A DNA stretch of 64,000 nucleotides, taken from NCBI GenBank assembly GCA_902826215.1, contig CADEDY010000003.1:213299-277298 (forward strand), read 5' to 3'. Position numbers and translations under genes: made by a program. Below the pieces are notes generated by a model. That model was not told the DNA's origin, did no database searches, and saw nothing but the letters and a program-made list of their open reading frames with translations. This document shows positions 17,106-27,400 of this stretch, piece by piece. This stretch comes from an uncultured Bacteroidota bacterium. Lineage in GTDB: Bacteria > Bacteroidota > Bacteroidia > Flavobacteriales_F > PHOS-HE28. Numbering within the stretch: the stretch's first letter is position 1; each line of letters starts with the position of its first letter.

Positions 17106-17846
17106 ATGAAAGAGAATTTCTTCGCACCCATTGCCAAGGAGTACGCCCGATTCAGACCCACCTATCCGGAAGAGCTCTTCACTTACCTCGCTTCCATGGC
17201 GCCGGGGCGACGGATGGCTTGGGATTGTGCCACGGGGAGCGGGCAGGCAGCATCGAGCTTGGTCCATCATTTCGGTCAGGTCATCGCAACGGATATCAGC
17301 GACGAATTGCTCCAGCAAGCCACTCCGCATGCGCGCATCGCCTATCGCAACGCGAATGCTTTGACCAGTGGCATTCCGTCGAGTTCGGTCGATCTGGTCA
17401 CGGTGGCCAATGCGGCGCATTGGTTCCACGGTGCGGAGTTCGACAAGGAAGTGCGTCGTGTACTCAAGCCGAATGGTATCATCGCGGTGTGGAGCTTCGC
17501 GTATGCAGCCATCACTCCGGAGGTCGATCGGCTTACCCGGAGGGTGCACGACGTGATCGTTGATCCGTTCTGGATCGCACCGAACCGGATCGTGGAGCAC
17601 GGCTACAAGGATCTGCATTTCGATTTCGAACCCATCGATGCACCGGTATTCCGAATGGTGAGCCACATGGACCTTGCCATGCTCGAAGGCTACATGCGGA
17701 CGTGGAGCGCCAGCGTGAAGTACCTCGCCAAGCATGGTGTTGATCCGATCGGTCTGGTCCACGATGAGTTGATGAAAGCGTGGGGAGATCCGGTCTTGGT
17801 GCGACCGGTGCACTGGCAATTGAACCTCAGGGTAGGGCAGGTTTGA
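17106..17846 (+). CDS. Class I SAM-dependent methyltransferase
   Basis: This is a 246-residue protein. Motif I is WDCATGSGQAASSL (residues 39-52), motif II ends VIATDIS, and DLVTVANAAHWF with VLKPNGIIAVWSF give the later strands. This is the Methyltransf_11 type seen in small-molecule methyltransferases related to yeast Tmt1. The acceptor is unknown. It is preceded by 83 bases of spacer and probably has its own promoter. Confidence 0.85.
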   Translation: MKENFFAPIAKEYARFRPTYPEELFTYLASMAPGRRMAWDCATGSGQAASSLVHHFGQVIATDISDELLQQATPHARIAYRNANALTSGIPSSSVDLVTVANAAHWFHGAEFDKEVRRVLKPNGIIAVWSFAYAAITPEVDRLTRRVHDVIVDPFWIAPNRIVEHGYKDLHFDFEPIDAPVFRMVSHMDLAMLEGYMRTWSASVKYLAKHGVDPIGLVHDELMKAWGDPVLVRPVHWQLNLRVGQV

Positions 17847-17944
17847 ACCTTCGGGTGATCCATTGGTCCTATCGATCAGAACCCGCAATGCCTGGATCGG
17901 TCCTCCGCGGAAATCCGGCGCGTCCGGGTTCGTAACCTTGTAAC

Positions 17945-19516
17945 ATGGTGCACCTTCGACTCATCGCAGTAGTTCTCGTGATCGCAAGCGGTCATATTGT
18001 TCAAGCACAGCTTCTGCCGTACATCGTTGAGGATTTCAGTCCGGACGATACCGGGTACTACTTCCTCACCACATTGCACTTCAACGGAGCTAGCAATGCG
18101 TTGAGCGAGGCGTTGATCCTGGACGGCGCCGGCGATGTGTTCTTCCACCAGAGGATCCCCAACGTTTCCAACTTCCGCGTATGGCCTGATGGGCGTATGA
18201 GCTTTGCCGCTCGTGGGAAGCACATTCTCCTTGATCCCACCTTCTCGCTCAGCGATTCGGTCTCGTGCGTGAACGGGATCACGAACGATCTGCACGAATT
18301 GCGGATCTTGGATAATGGGCACTACTTGTTGCTCGGGTCGGAGAACGTGATCATGGACCTGAGCGGCTATGCCTACTTTCAGAATGGCAATGCATCAGGG
18401 AGTGCGAACGCGTCCGTGAAAAGTGCCGTGATCCAAGAGCTGGATGCCGATAGGAACCTGGTGTGGGAGTGGCACGCCATGGACCATTTCGATTTTCTCG
18501 ACGTGGATACCACGAGACTGATGAACCCCAACGTGGTGGATTGGACCCATGCCAACGCACTGGAGGTGGATACGGATGGCAACATCCTGTTGTCGTCGAG
18601 GCATTTCAACGAGATCACCAAGATCGACCGCACAACAGGTGCGATCCTCTGGCGGATGGGGGGCGTGCGCAACGACTTCACCTTCGTGCAAGATCCCGGT
18701 TTCTTTCTTCAACACGATGTCCGTCGCCTGCCGAATGGCCACATCACTTTGTTCGATAACAGTAAGCCGAATATGCATGCCGGACGTGGTGTGGAGTATG
18801 AGGTGGATGAGGAAGCGTTGATCGCCACGCCTGTCTGGTCGCGTGCCTACGGCGAGGGGGCCTATAGTCAGGCCATGGGAAGCATGCAGCGGTTGAGCAA
18901 TGGCAATACGCTCATCGGTTGGGGTGCACTGACCCCGGACAATGCAACCTTCACGACCTATGATCCGGATGGAATCCGGGTTTCTGAACTGTACTTTCCG
19001 GATACGATCGTGACCTATCGCGCCTATTACTTCGATGAGCTACCGTTCGTTGTGGATCGCCCGGCGATCACGTGCGTGGAAGTGGGTGATGCCTTTGAAT
19101 TGCATGCGGATCCGGAGGGCCCGGATCATATCTGGAGCACAGGTGCCGTGGGAGGGTCGATCACCGTTGGGCTGAATGACACGGTCCACGTCGAGGTCCC
19201 GGTCGGTTCCGGCGGTTTTCTCCGTTCCAAGCCGTTCACACCCGCTGTGGATTGTTTGTCCACCGGCCTTGCTGATGCACAACAGCCCCCTGCTCCGCTC
19301 ATGTATCCGGATCCTGCGGGATCGGAGCTCAACGTCCGCTTGAACGGATCCGGCGGTTCAACACACGTTCAGTTGATCGATGCGGTCGGTAAGATCCTGT
19401 GGAGCACCGTCACTTCGGATCCGCAAGTACGGATCGATCTGTCACCTTGGAATGACGGTCTCTACTTCATCCGAATGAACGGTGCTTCCTACCGTTTCGT
19501 GAAGAGCGGTAGGTGA
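17945..19516 (+). CDS. Arylsulfotransferase-like secreted protein with T9SS sorting domain
   Basis: This is a 523-residue protein with a signal peptide (LRLIAVVLVIASGHIVQAQ). Residues 25-370 form a beta-propeller of the Arylsulfotran_2 type: DWTHANALEVDTDGNILLSS, KIDRTTGAILWRMGG, FFLQHDVRRLPNGHITLFDN and a conserved His in each of the first and third. Family members transfer sulfate between phenols or are propeller proteins of unknown activity. The C-terminal 80 residues are a sorting domain (MYPDPAGSELNVRLNG). Activity is not certain. Confidence 0.85.
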   Translation: MVHLRLIAVVLVIASGHIVQAQLLPYIVEDFSPDDTGYYFLTTLHFNGASNALSEALILDGAGDVFFHQRIPNVSNFRVWPDGRMSFAARGKHILLDPTFSLSDSVSCVNGITNDLHELRILDNGHYLLLGSENVIMDLSGYAYFQNGNASGSANASVKSAVIQELDADRNLVWEWHAMDHFDFLDVDTTRLMNPNVVDWTHANALEVDTDGNILLSSRHFNEITKIDRTTGAILWRMGGVRNDFTFVQDPGFFLQHDVRRLPNGHITLFDNSKPNMHAGRGVEYEVDEEALIATPVWSRAYGEGAYSQAMGSMQRLSNGNTLIGWGALTPDNATFTTYDPDGIRVSELYFPDTIVTYRAYYFDELPFVVDRPAITCVEVGDAFELHADPEGPDHIWSTGAVGGSITVGLNDTVHVEVPVGSGGFLRSKPFTPAVDCLSTGLADAQQPPAPLMYPDPAGSELNVRLNGSGGSTHVQLIDAVGKILWSTVTSDPQVRIDLSPWNDGLYFIRMNGASYRFVKSGR

Positions 19517-19636
19517 CGTTGGTCGGGGTGCCGGTGTATTCGGATCCACTTCGTTCTTCACCGTGAGCCCTGTCGTACCCCACTGAAGTGCGACTGGTGA
19601 TAGACTTCGGAGGGTCGCCGATCCGGTCCTCGCAAT

Positions 19637-19644
19637 TATCTTCG
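19637..19644 (+). promoter_or_regulatory. -7 promoter-like element TATCTTCG
   Basis: TATCTTCG fits TAnnTTCG and lies 27 bases before the ATG at 19672 of the beta-helix protein gene. Confidence 0.4.
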
Positions 19645-19671
19645 GCACCGACCCCGTAAACCCTTAGCTCA

Positions 19672-20904
19672 ATGAAAGTATTGGTAACGCTTTTGGCATT
19701 CGCCACGACCATTTCAACCTTCGCCACGGATCGCATCGTGGAGGAATTCGGACAGGCACCCGCCTATGCCAACATCACTTCCGCAGTTGCGGCTGCCGTC
19801 GATGGCGACCGCATCATCGTGAAGAACAGGGCCGGGAACATTCCGTGGATCGAGAACATCACGGTGAACGCAAGCCTCCAGTTCTTGAGCTTCGCGAACG
19901 ACGATTTCTTCTACGTCCAAGGTAGCTATACGATCACCGGTGCTGCTGGCCGCCAGGTCACCATCATCGGCATGCGGAATACCTCGGGCAGTGTGGTCTT
20001 CGCAGCAGGTGGGGCCGTGCGGGGAACGAAGGTGCGCCTCGTCGATAGCTACTTCGTGAATGGTAGCGTGACCATGAACAACAACAACTTCGACGTGGAT
20101 GTGATCGGTAACACCTTCTTGAATGGTTCTGTTTCGATCAACTACGGCAATGTGGTCGGTTGCGATATCAATGCATCGGCATTGACCGACGAGGGCATCA
20201 GCGTCACGGGGAATGCCTCCGGTTTTCCGCTGGATACGTGTGCGATCATCGGCAACAAGGTGAAGGGTCCCGTGAGCTACGAGGGCATCTTCTCCAGTTC
20301 GGAAAGTCAAGTACTTCACATCCGCAACAATTTCATACAGCACGGTTGGATGGGGATCGAGATCTACGAGGGCAATACATCCGGTGTACAGAACCTGATC
20401 TGGAACAACACCGTGGTTGCGTACACCGGGCAATTCACAACGTATGGCATCAGCTTGGCGAACACCAATGCCGGCAGTGTGTGGGAAGTGATGAACAACG
20501 TGGTGACGCGCACCTGGAACGGCACGAACCGCGGGATCAACAGGGATAGTGGCAACCTGGGTCAAACGAACGTCTATTTCAATCATGTTTCGAACAACGT
20601 GAGCATTCCGGTCTCCCCCGATTTCACGTTCGTTTCGGACAATACGATCGATCAGTCCATCACCTTGAATGCCGATGGCACGTTCGCCAGCGCAGGCGGG
20701 TGCATCGATGGGGGCAATCCGGCGGGTGTGCTGAGCGATCTCGACCTTTCACCCGGTGATGCTGGTGCGTATGGAGGCTCCTATACACTGACCAATTTCC
20801 ATCCGTTGCATACGGGTGCTGCACGGGTCTACCTCACGGGTCATCCGTTCAATGTTCGGTCAGGCGCTACGCTGCGTGTGAAGGGTGTGGCCTTTGATCG
20901 TTGA
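19672..20904 (+). CDS. Secreted right-handed beta-helix protein
   Basis: This is a 410-residue protein with a signal peptide (VLVTLLAFATTISTFA). Residues 30-330 show the short Asn- and Val-rich turns of a parallel beta-helix (NNNFDVDVIGNTFLNGSVSI, LHIRNNFIQHGWMGIEIYEG, IWNNTVVAYTG). Such folds are used by polysaccharide lyases and adhesins, but no catalytic residues are identifiable. There is no T9SS sorting domain at the C-terminus, unlike its neighbours, so it may be released to the periplasm or secreted as part of a complex. The next gene begins 11 bases downstream, so both are probably one transcript. Confidence 0.75.
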   Translation: MKVLVTLLAFATTISTFATDRIVEEFGQAPAYANITSAVAAAVDGDRIIVKNRAGNIPWIENITVNASLQFLSFANDDFFYVQGSYTITGAAGRQVTIIGMRNTSGSVVFAAGGAVRGTKVRLVDSYFVNGSVTMNNNNFDVDVIGNTFLNGSVSINYGNVVGCDINASALTDEGISVTGNASGFPLDTCAIIGNKVKGPVSYEGIFSSSESQVLHIRNNFIQHGWMGIEIYEGNTSGVQNLIWNNTVVAYTGQFTTYGISLANTNAGSVWEVMNNVVTRTWNGTNRGINRDSGNLGQTNVYFNHVSNNVSIPVSPDFTFVSDNTIDQSITLNADGTFASAGGCIDGGNPAGVLSDLDLSPGDAGAYGGSYTLTNFHPLHTGAARVYLTGHPFNVRSGATLRVKGVAFDR

Positions 20905-20915
20905 ACCGGCCGATC

Positions 20916-21977
20916 ATGCGAATACGATTCACCTTTCTATCCGTTGTGGTGCTCTTTTGCACCCGACTCACTGCCCAGACCGGGCTCTTGAACACCGAGT
21001 ACTTCTGGGATACGGATCCCGGACAAGGCAATGGTACCGCACTCATAGCCGTTGATGGCAGCTACGACCAGGCCTTGGAGAATGTGCTCGCGCAAACGGC
21101 GACACTTCCGGCAGCGGGATCGCACACCTTCTCCATTCGTGCCCGTGACGAGGATGGCAACTGGGGACCGGTCTTCCGCACGGTCCTGCATGTTCTTTCC
21201 GGGACTGTGACCTTTCCGGACATCCAGGTGAACGAGGGCGAGTACTTCTGGGATACCGATCCCGGAGAAGGAAGTGGCAGCCCGCTCTTCGCCTTGGACG
21301 GCAATTACGATAGTGCCCTCGAGGCCATCGGCGCTGACATTACCCAGCTACCTGCTCCTGGAATGCATACCCTGAGCATGCGGATGTTGGACGTGAACAG
21401 CAACTGGAGCGCGCCTTTCAGCATTGTTGTGGAGGTGCTCACGGGCAGTGTCACGTTTCCGACGATCCATGTTTCTGCTGCCGAGTACTGGTTCGATACC
21501 GATCCGGGCTTTGGAGCAGGTGCACCCATGTTGGCTGCAGATGGTGCTTTCGACAACGCACTTGAATCGATCAAAGGAGGTGCCATTCCGGTGCCGGTCG
21601 TTGCGGGCATCAATGTGCTGTGGATGCGCGCGCAGGACGATGATGGGGGATGGGGACCGGCGTTCGGTGTGGTCGTGAACATGGATACCACCATCAACGG
21701 AACAGTGGGCGTGCCCGACGTGGTCACGACGACATCGAGCTTCTTGCTGGCTCCGAATCCGACCACTGCCGACGCGGGCTTCCGGATCGAGCAGCAGGGC
21801 GAAGTGCAGGACATCCACATCCGCGTGCTGGACAGTCAAGGTCGTTTGGTGCTGGATCAACGCTATGGTATGCGCTCACGTGTCGATGTTGCCTTGAACG
21901 GTCTGGCTCCGGGACTCTATCCAGTGGGCATCTACCAGGGTGATTCCGTCACTTGGCATTCGGTCGTGGTGCGTTGA
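20916..21977 (+). CDS. T9SS cargo with three FWDTDPG repeats
   Basis: This is a 353-residue protein with a signal peptide (FLSVVVLFCTRLTAQ). Three tandem units of about 80 residues each begin with EYFWDTDPG, EYFWDTDPG and EYWFDTDPG, followed by DGxxDxALE, a Pro-rich turn, GxHxLxxR and WGPxF. A sorting domain closes the protein (LAPNPTTADAGFRIEQ, GLYPVGIYQGD). Repeated Asp-containing loops could bind Ca2+, which is an inference. ATG 20916 is chosen over the upstream TTG. It lies just after the beta-helix gene. Confidence 0.85.
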   Translation: MRIRFTFLSVVVLFCTRLTAQTGLLNTEYFWDTDPGQGNGTALIAVDGSYDQALENVLAQTATLPAAGSHTFSIRARDEDGNWGPVFRTVLHVLSGTVTFPDIQVNEGEYFWDTDPGEGSGSPLFALDGNYDSALEAIGADITQLPAPGMHTLSMRMLDVNSNWSAPFSIVVEVLTGSVTFPTIHVSAAEYWFDTDPGFGAGAPMLAADGAFDNALESIKGGAIPVPVVAGINVLWMRAQDDDGGWGPAFGVVVNMDTTINGTVGVPDVVTTTSSFLLAPNPTTADAGFRIEQQGEVQDIHIRVLDSQGRLVLDQRYGMRSRVDVALNGLAPGLYPVGIYQGDSVTWHSVVVR

Positions 21978-22032
21978 TCAGGCGCACACTGTGCTTTTCC
22001 TTCGCGATGTGCATGAGGATGATCTCGGCTCG

Positions 22033-22698
22033 ATGCATTCCTTTCTAGCACCCCTTCAGGCCAGTTTCAAGCGGAACGCCAATGCGGAGAACGCCGCGGC
22101 GATGACCGCCTACATGAAGGGGCACTTCCCTTTCTTCGGGATCAAGACGCCGGATCGCAGGGAGCTTTTGAAAGAGCACATCGCTATGGTCGGGGCGCCT
22201 GAATTGGAGGACCTTCCGTCGATCGCCCGTTCTGCTTTCGAATTGCCCCAACGCGAGCTGCACCAAGTAGCCATCGACCTCTTGATGAAGCAGGCCAGGA
22301 AGTTAGGCCCGGATCACTTGCCGCTTGTCGAAGAGTTGATCATCACGAAAACCTGGTGGGATAGCGTCGATGCACTCGCGATCCATGTGGCCGGCACCAT
22401 CTTGAAGAAGTATCCGGAGGAGATCCCGGAGTGGAACGAGCGATGGATCACCAGCGGGAACATGTGGTTGAACCGCACCGCGATCCTCTTTCAAGCACGT
22501 TGGAAGGATAGCACGGATAGGACCTTGCTCTTCGCGAACATCGAACGACACGCTGCGCATCGGGACTTCTTCATCCGGAAGGCGATCGGCTGGTCGTTGC
22601 GCGAGCTGGGTGCCACGGATCCGCAGGCGGTGCGCGCTTTCGTTGCGTCGCATACCCTTTCACCGCTGAGCGAGCGAGAGGCGTTGCGAAAGCTCTGA
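22033..22698 (+). CDS. AlkD-like DNA alkylation repair glycosylase
   Basis: This is a 221-residue all-helical protein of HEAT-like repeats matching the AlkD family, which excises alkylated purines from DNA. The diagnostic KTWWDSVDALA (about residues 108-118) corresponds to the Trp and catalytic Asp region of Bacillus cereus AlkD, and KAIGWSLREL supplies the third aromatic. ATG 22033 is selected because the family begins about there; the frame is open back to 21940. It converges with the CHU_C gene ending at 22701, only two bases away. Confidence 0.85.
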   Translation: MHSFLAPLQASFKRNANAENAAAMTAYMKGHFPFFGIKTPDRRELLKEHIAMVGAPELEDLPSIARSAFELPQRELHQVAIDLLMKQARKLGPDHLPLVEELIITKTWWDSVDALAIHVAGTILKKYPEEIPEWNERWITSGNMWLNRTAILFQARWKDSTDRTLLFANIERHAAHRDFFIRKAIGWSLRELGATDPQAVRAFVASHTLSPLSEREALRKL

Positions 22699-22700
22699 CC

Positions 22701-24185
22701 CTATCGAACGAGGGTGACGGATCCCTGTTTCGCCACCTCACGTGTCATCTCGCAAGGATCGCGCATGCGCATGGTGTAGGTATACACCCCAATGGGCAGT
22801 GCGGCACCATCCCACTTCGCTTGGGTATCCGTGCTCGACCAGAGGTTGGTGCCCCAGCGATCGAAAAGTTGGATCTCGAATCCGGCGTCCGGGATGTCCA
22901 CGGGTCCGGGCCACGTGTCGTTGATGCCATCGCCATCCGGTGTGAAAGCGGTCGGCAGGAACAAGGTCGGTTCGGTGCGTACTTCAAGGCGTACGGCGAG
23001 CGTATCGTCGCAGCGGTTCGGTTGGGTGGAGTAGAACGTGTAGTCGTACTCCATGTAGCGGCGCATATCGAAGCGCACATAACCGGAACACAGGTCCATC
23101 ACCAAGCTATCGCCGATGAAGAACGCGCAGGAATCGGACGTGCTGGCGAAGACCAGATCCACCATCGGCGTGCAGGGCACTTGTTCCACGGTGAAGTCCG
23201 CAGGCAATCGCGGACGTACGAAGATGCTGTCGCGGACAGGATCGTTCCCGCAACCGAAGAATTCGAACCCCTGCAAGGAGATCGGTTGCCAATACGGTTC
23301 GGTGAAGGTGATGGTCGGGTCGGTTTCGTTGCTGAAGCCGTTCGAACCCCATCGCCAAACGAGGGAATCTGCGGTGGTTGACGTCGTGATCGCGATCGTT
23401 CCTAGACGAAGGCAAACGCTATCGGCTACAGTGAAAGCCACGTCGGGAGCCGCGCGTTGGGTCAGGGTGATGTCACCTTGGATCGAGCAGCCCAGTGAGG
23501 TGTCGATCCCCGTGATCTCGATCAGCCCTTCCGTGCCGGGCGGAATGTTGATGCTCGTCGTTGTTTCACCGGTGCTCCACAGGTAGACGTCAGGCTGAAA
23601 CCCCCATTGCGGGTAGGCGGTGAGTTGCGGCGGTTCCGATGGGCAATAGTTCGCTACGCCTGCAACGTCCATGAAGGGGTCGCCGAGGAAGGCGGTGACG
23701 AAGGACGGACAGGGTCCGCCGTTCACTTGCACGGTGTAGCCGTTCTGTCCGAGACCAACGCGCGTGGTAGCTGTCACGGTCGGTGCATCCATCCACTGCC
23801 ACGTATACGGGCCGGGGTTCACGGTGAAGGTGACCGTGCCATCAGCAGCACCGGGACAGGTGATGTCCGTGGTGGTCATGCTGCCGAGCAGGATATTCGG
23901 CGGATCCTCCACAACACCGACGAGCATGGACAGGCATTGCGCTACCGTATCGATCACGGTCACTTGATAATCTCCCGCAGCAAGTCCGCCGGCAGTGGCA
24001 ATGGTCAGCGCAGGAGCATGTGCCCAGGCATAGATGTAAGGGCCACCGGTTCCCACCACGGTGAGCGTGCCGTTGGTGCCATTGATGCAGGTCGGCGAAT
24101 TGGAGGTGATGCTCACCGCACACGTGTCCTGCGCGCTGCTTGCCAGGCTCAGGGTCGTAACGGATATCAGAAGCAAGCCTCGCAT
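22701..24185 (-). CDS. Secreted protein with gliding motility-associated (CHU_C) C-terminal domain
   Basis: This is a 494-residue protein with a signal peptide (LLLISVTTLSLASSAQ). SprB-like repeats with the pattern NSPTCINGTNGTLTVVG and DITCPGAADGTVTFTV occur in the first 150 residues. An Ig/PKD-like middle follows. The last 90 residues are the CHU_C domain: FLPTAFTPDGDGINDTWPG, IQLFDRWGTNLWSS, WDGAALPIGVYTYTMRM. This domain is a T9SS type B-like signal for surface proteins. A TATTCG sequence lies just before the start codon. The next gene upstream on this strand starts at 28076. Confidence 0.85.
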   Translation of the reverse strand: MRGLLLISVTTLSLASSAQDTCAVSITSNSPTCINGTNGTLTVVGTGGPYIYAWAHAPALTIATAGGLAAGDYQVTVIDTVAQCLSMLVGVVEDPPNILLGSMTTTDITCPGAADGTVTFTVNPGPYTWQWMDAPTVTATTRVGLGQNGYTVQVNGGPCPSFVTAFLGDPFMDVAGVANYCPSEPPQLTAYPQWGFQPDVYLWSTGETTTSINIPPGTEGLIEITGIDTSLGCSIQGDITLTQRAAPDVAFTVADSVCLRLGTIAITTSTTADSLVWRWGSNGFSNETDPTITFTEPYWQPISLQGFEFFGCGNDPVRDSIFVRPRLPADFTVEQVPCTPMVDLVFASTSDSCAFFIGDSLVMDLCSGYVRFDMRRYMEYDYTFYSTQPNRCDDTLAVRLEVRTEPTLFLPTAFTPDGDGINDTWPGPVDIPDAGFEIQLFDRWGTNLWSSTDTQAKWDGAALPIGVYTYTMRMRDPCEMTREVAKQGSVTLVR

Positions 24186-24464
24186 CGGTGCGCGAATATC
24201 GGGAGTATGGACAGGTACTGTCCAACGCGAACAGCAACATGATCAGTACGTGACAGAGCCGAGAAGGATCGACCATCCATCCTGACACGCTCTCGGATGA
24301 GGTTCTGTAGTGCCATCGATCCGGGTCAGATGAAGGATCAGCACCCGCACGAACCCGGAAACACTATTCCATGCCCGAGCGCAAGCGTATCGTCGAGGTC
24401 AAGAAGGATCGCCACCCACGGACCCGTGTCCGACAGGCTCAACAGCAACGTGCCTGTACAGATC

Positions 24465-27400
24465 CTACTTCAACAAGGTCACGTGGCCAAGCAGTTCGCG
24501 AACACCTCCTGTGCTCTTGACCTGATAGGTGATGCGGTACGCGTACACATCCTGCTTCAGGATATCGCCACCGCCGTTCTTGAAGGTGCCGTTCCAAAGC
24601 TTGTAAGGGTCATCGCTCATGTACACCACACGTCCCCAGCGGTCGAAGACCTTCAGGTCGAACAGGCTCACGTCCGGGATGTTGATGGACATGCCCCATT
24701 GCTCGTTGGTGCCATCACCATCCGGCGTAAAGGTGTTGGGGACGTATGCGAAGAGTACGTCGTCGATGATCACCGTATGGCAAATGGTATCGGGGCATTC
24801 ATGGGCGTCCGCCACGATCAAGCACACCTCGTAGTCGCCGGGTTCTTTTTCGCTGAAGGTGAAGGCCGGGTCAGGGTCGGTCGGGAAGATGAACCCGCCG
24901 ATGTCCCAGTTCCAAGAAGCGGCGTTCGCCGATGCATCGTGGAAGAAGATCGTTGGGGCATTCACATTCGCTGGTATGGGTCCCCATTCGAATTCAGCCA
25001 CCACTTGTGGCGGTTGTGGAAGGAGTACCACCCCTGTTCCCACGCATCCGTCCGCATTGTGGATCACCAGGTCATAGACCATGGAGCAGGCATCCAGCAG
25101 GGTCGGTTCAGGGCTGAAGGATCCACCGCCGTCGAAGCTGTACTCCACGGCTTCCGAGTCGCTGATGGTCACCGATCCGTCGCAGCTGCCGAAGCACCAA
25201 GGTTCCACATAACTGATGGAATCGATCTCCAGCAGAACGGGTTGACCGACCGTGAACGGTACGTCCACGAAGCAGGCGTTCTCGTCGGTGATGTTCAGCG
25301 AATAGTCACCAGCGCAAAGGTCCGTAGCAACGATCGTATCGCCTGCTATCGCATCGGACCAGGTGTACACGAAGGCACCATTGCCACCGCTCGGCACCAC
25401 GGAAGCCGTTCCGTCGCAGGCTTCGAAGCAGATCGCATCGGTGATGGTCATCGCTCCGGCCAAGGGCTGCGTGAAGGTGATCGTCACGCTGTCCTCCAAG
25501 AAGCAGAGGACGCCGTCGTCCTCCGTCCAGTAGAACATGGCAGGGCCGCTTCCGGGCGCAGTCACTTCCGTGGTAGCGTTCGACGCATTCGCGAAGACAT
25601 AACCTGCAGGGCCGGTCCAGATACCGGTACCCGTGTTGCCGATGGAAGCACTCAACTCATAGGTGAGCACACACACTGTGGAATCAGGTCCAGCATCCAC
25701 CACGCCGCAGCAGCTCGGGTCGCTTGCAGGAAGAATGGTGATATCGAGGTCCGCTGTTCCAACGCAACCTAATGGCGTAGTGACCAAATAGGTATACACA
25801 CCAGCTGAGTCAACAACCGGGTTGAACGTATCGGCCACGGTGTTGCCGTCCGCGTCCAGCCACTCCCCACCGGGAGCCGGGTCGCCGCCCAACATGTCGA
25901 TCAACTGGAAGGAAGGTGGCGTGGCACAAACGACGATCGCCGAATCCAGACCAGGGCTAAGACCCGGATCCAAGGTGACCGTCATGCTATCCATCGCATT
26001 GCAGACCGGGTGGCCAACGATATGGGCCGAAACCGTGTACAGCGTTGCGCTGGTCACCAAAGCCGTCGGGTTCGGGATCGTCGGGTCCGAAAGTCCTTCA
26101 ACCGGGGTCCACGACCACACCATGCCCTCCGAAGCGTCGCAGGTCGCATTGCCCGTGTAGGCCAAGCCGATCGTAGGGTTGGGTCCATTCTGGAAGACCG
26201 TGTTCCCTTGGTCATCGATCAGGCTGTAGGTCACTTCGCTGTCCCAGAAACCGGAATTGTACACCAAGGTGATGACGTCGCCTGCTTGAACGGGAATGGT
26301 CACCGTGGATAGGTTGCCGAAGGGTACGGTGTAGTTGCTCGTGCTTCCATCCACGGTCACATCCAAGCTGGCGCCGTTCCAACCGTCGAATGCGCTGTCG
26401 TTCATTTCCAGCACCCAATCGCAATTGGTCGCTGCCCCAACAACGGTCGCGTTCAACTGCACGGGGTCGTTGCAGATCACAGCATCGGGTCCGGCTTCCA
26501 GCAGGAAGGGTTCGTTCACCGTCACGGTGATGGTCGTGTCGTAGGTGCAACCGAAGTTGTCGGTCACTTGGTATTCGAATGGATAGACGCCGGGTGCTTG
26601 GGCCGTGAAGGTGATCGTATCCCCGTTCGCTGAGATGAGGTCCGGAGTTGTGCCTCCGGTCCACAGGGTGGAATCGATATCAGGCCCGAATGTTGGCGTG
26701 AAGGTGGTCACATCCGGGATGATGCTCGGATCGAAGTTGATGGACCACGAGCAGATGAAGCCGTTATCGGCACCCCACAGATCCGTGCTTTGGTAGGTCC
26801 AGTCACCGTTGAGCGGGCAGCCGATCAAATTGCTGAAAGGCTCCACAGGCTCGTAGGTGCCGGGGTTGATGGATTCATTGGGCGGTGTTCCTGCAAGTGT
26901 GGTGTTGGTTCCCGAGTTATCCACCCAAGTTCCATTGGTCGCTGTCGGGCTCCAGCAGTATTCCCAGCATTCCCCGATGATGGGGTTGTCGTTGCTGTCG
27001 TTGTCGTTCGGTGAGCCGATGTACGTTCCACCGCCGCCTTGCTGGTGGAAGATCATGCTCTGCCCATTGGGGCATATCACCTGCAACACAAGATCACCCA
27101 TGAAGGTGTGCTCCATTTCCACACAGATGGAAAGGATGTTGGTGGTGCTGGTAACAAGCTGTCCCGAATTGAACTGCTCGAAGGTCAGCGATGATGTGAA
27201 GGGCAGGCCAACGTCATCCGGCAGGAAGATCCCGTCCCCGAAATTGGCATCGGGTATGCCGGTCCAGGTAACGGGCGTGCCTTCGCCGTACAACTGCACC
27301 GTTTCTCCGAAGCAGGTCTCGATGCTCGGATCGGTGTTCACGAAAAGCGGTGTCGTGCTCACAAGGATCTGCAGGTCCACCAGGTTCAGGTTGCGGCAAT

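Noticed and set aside
24297..25772. 491-codon plus-strand frame opposite the CHU_C gene
   Set aside because: His/Arg/Val-rich translation with no domains; the minus strand has signal peptide, PKD and CHU_C domains.
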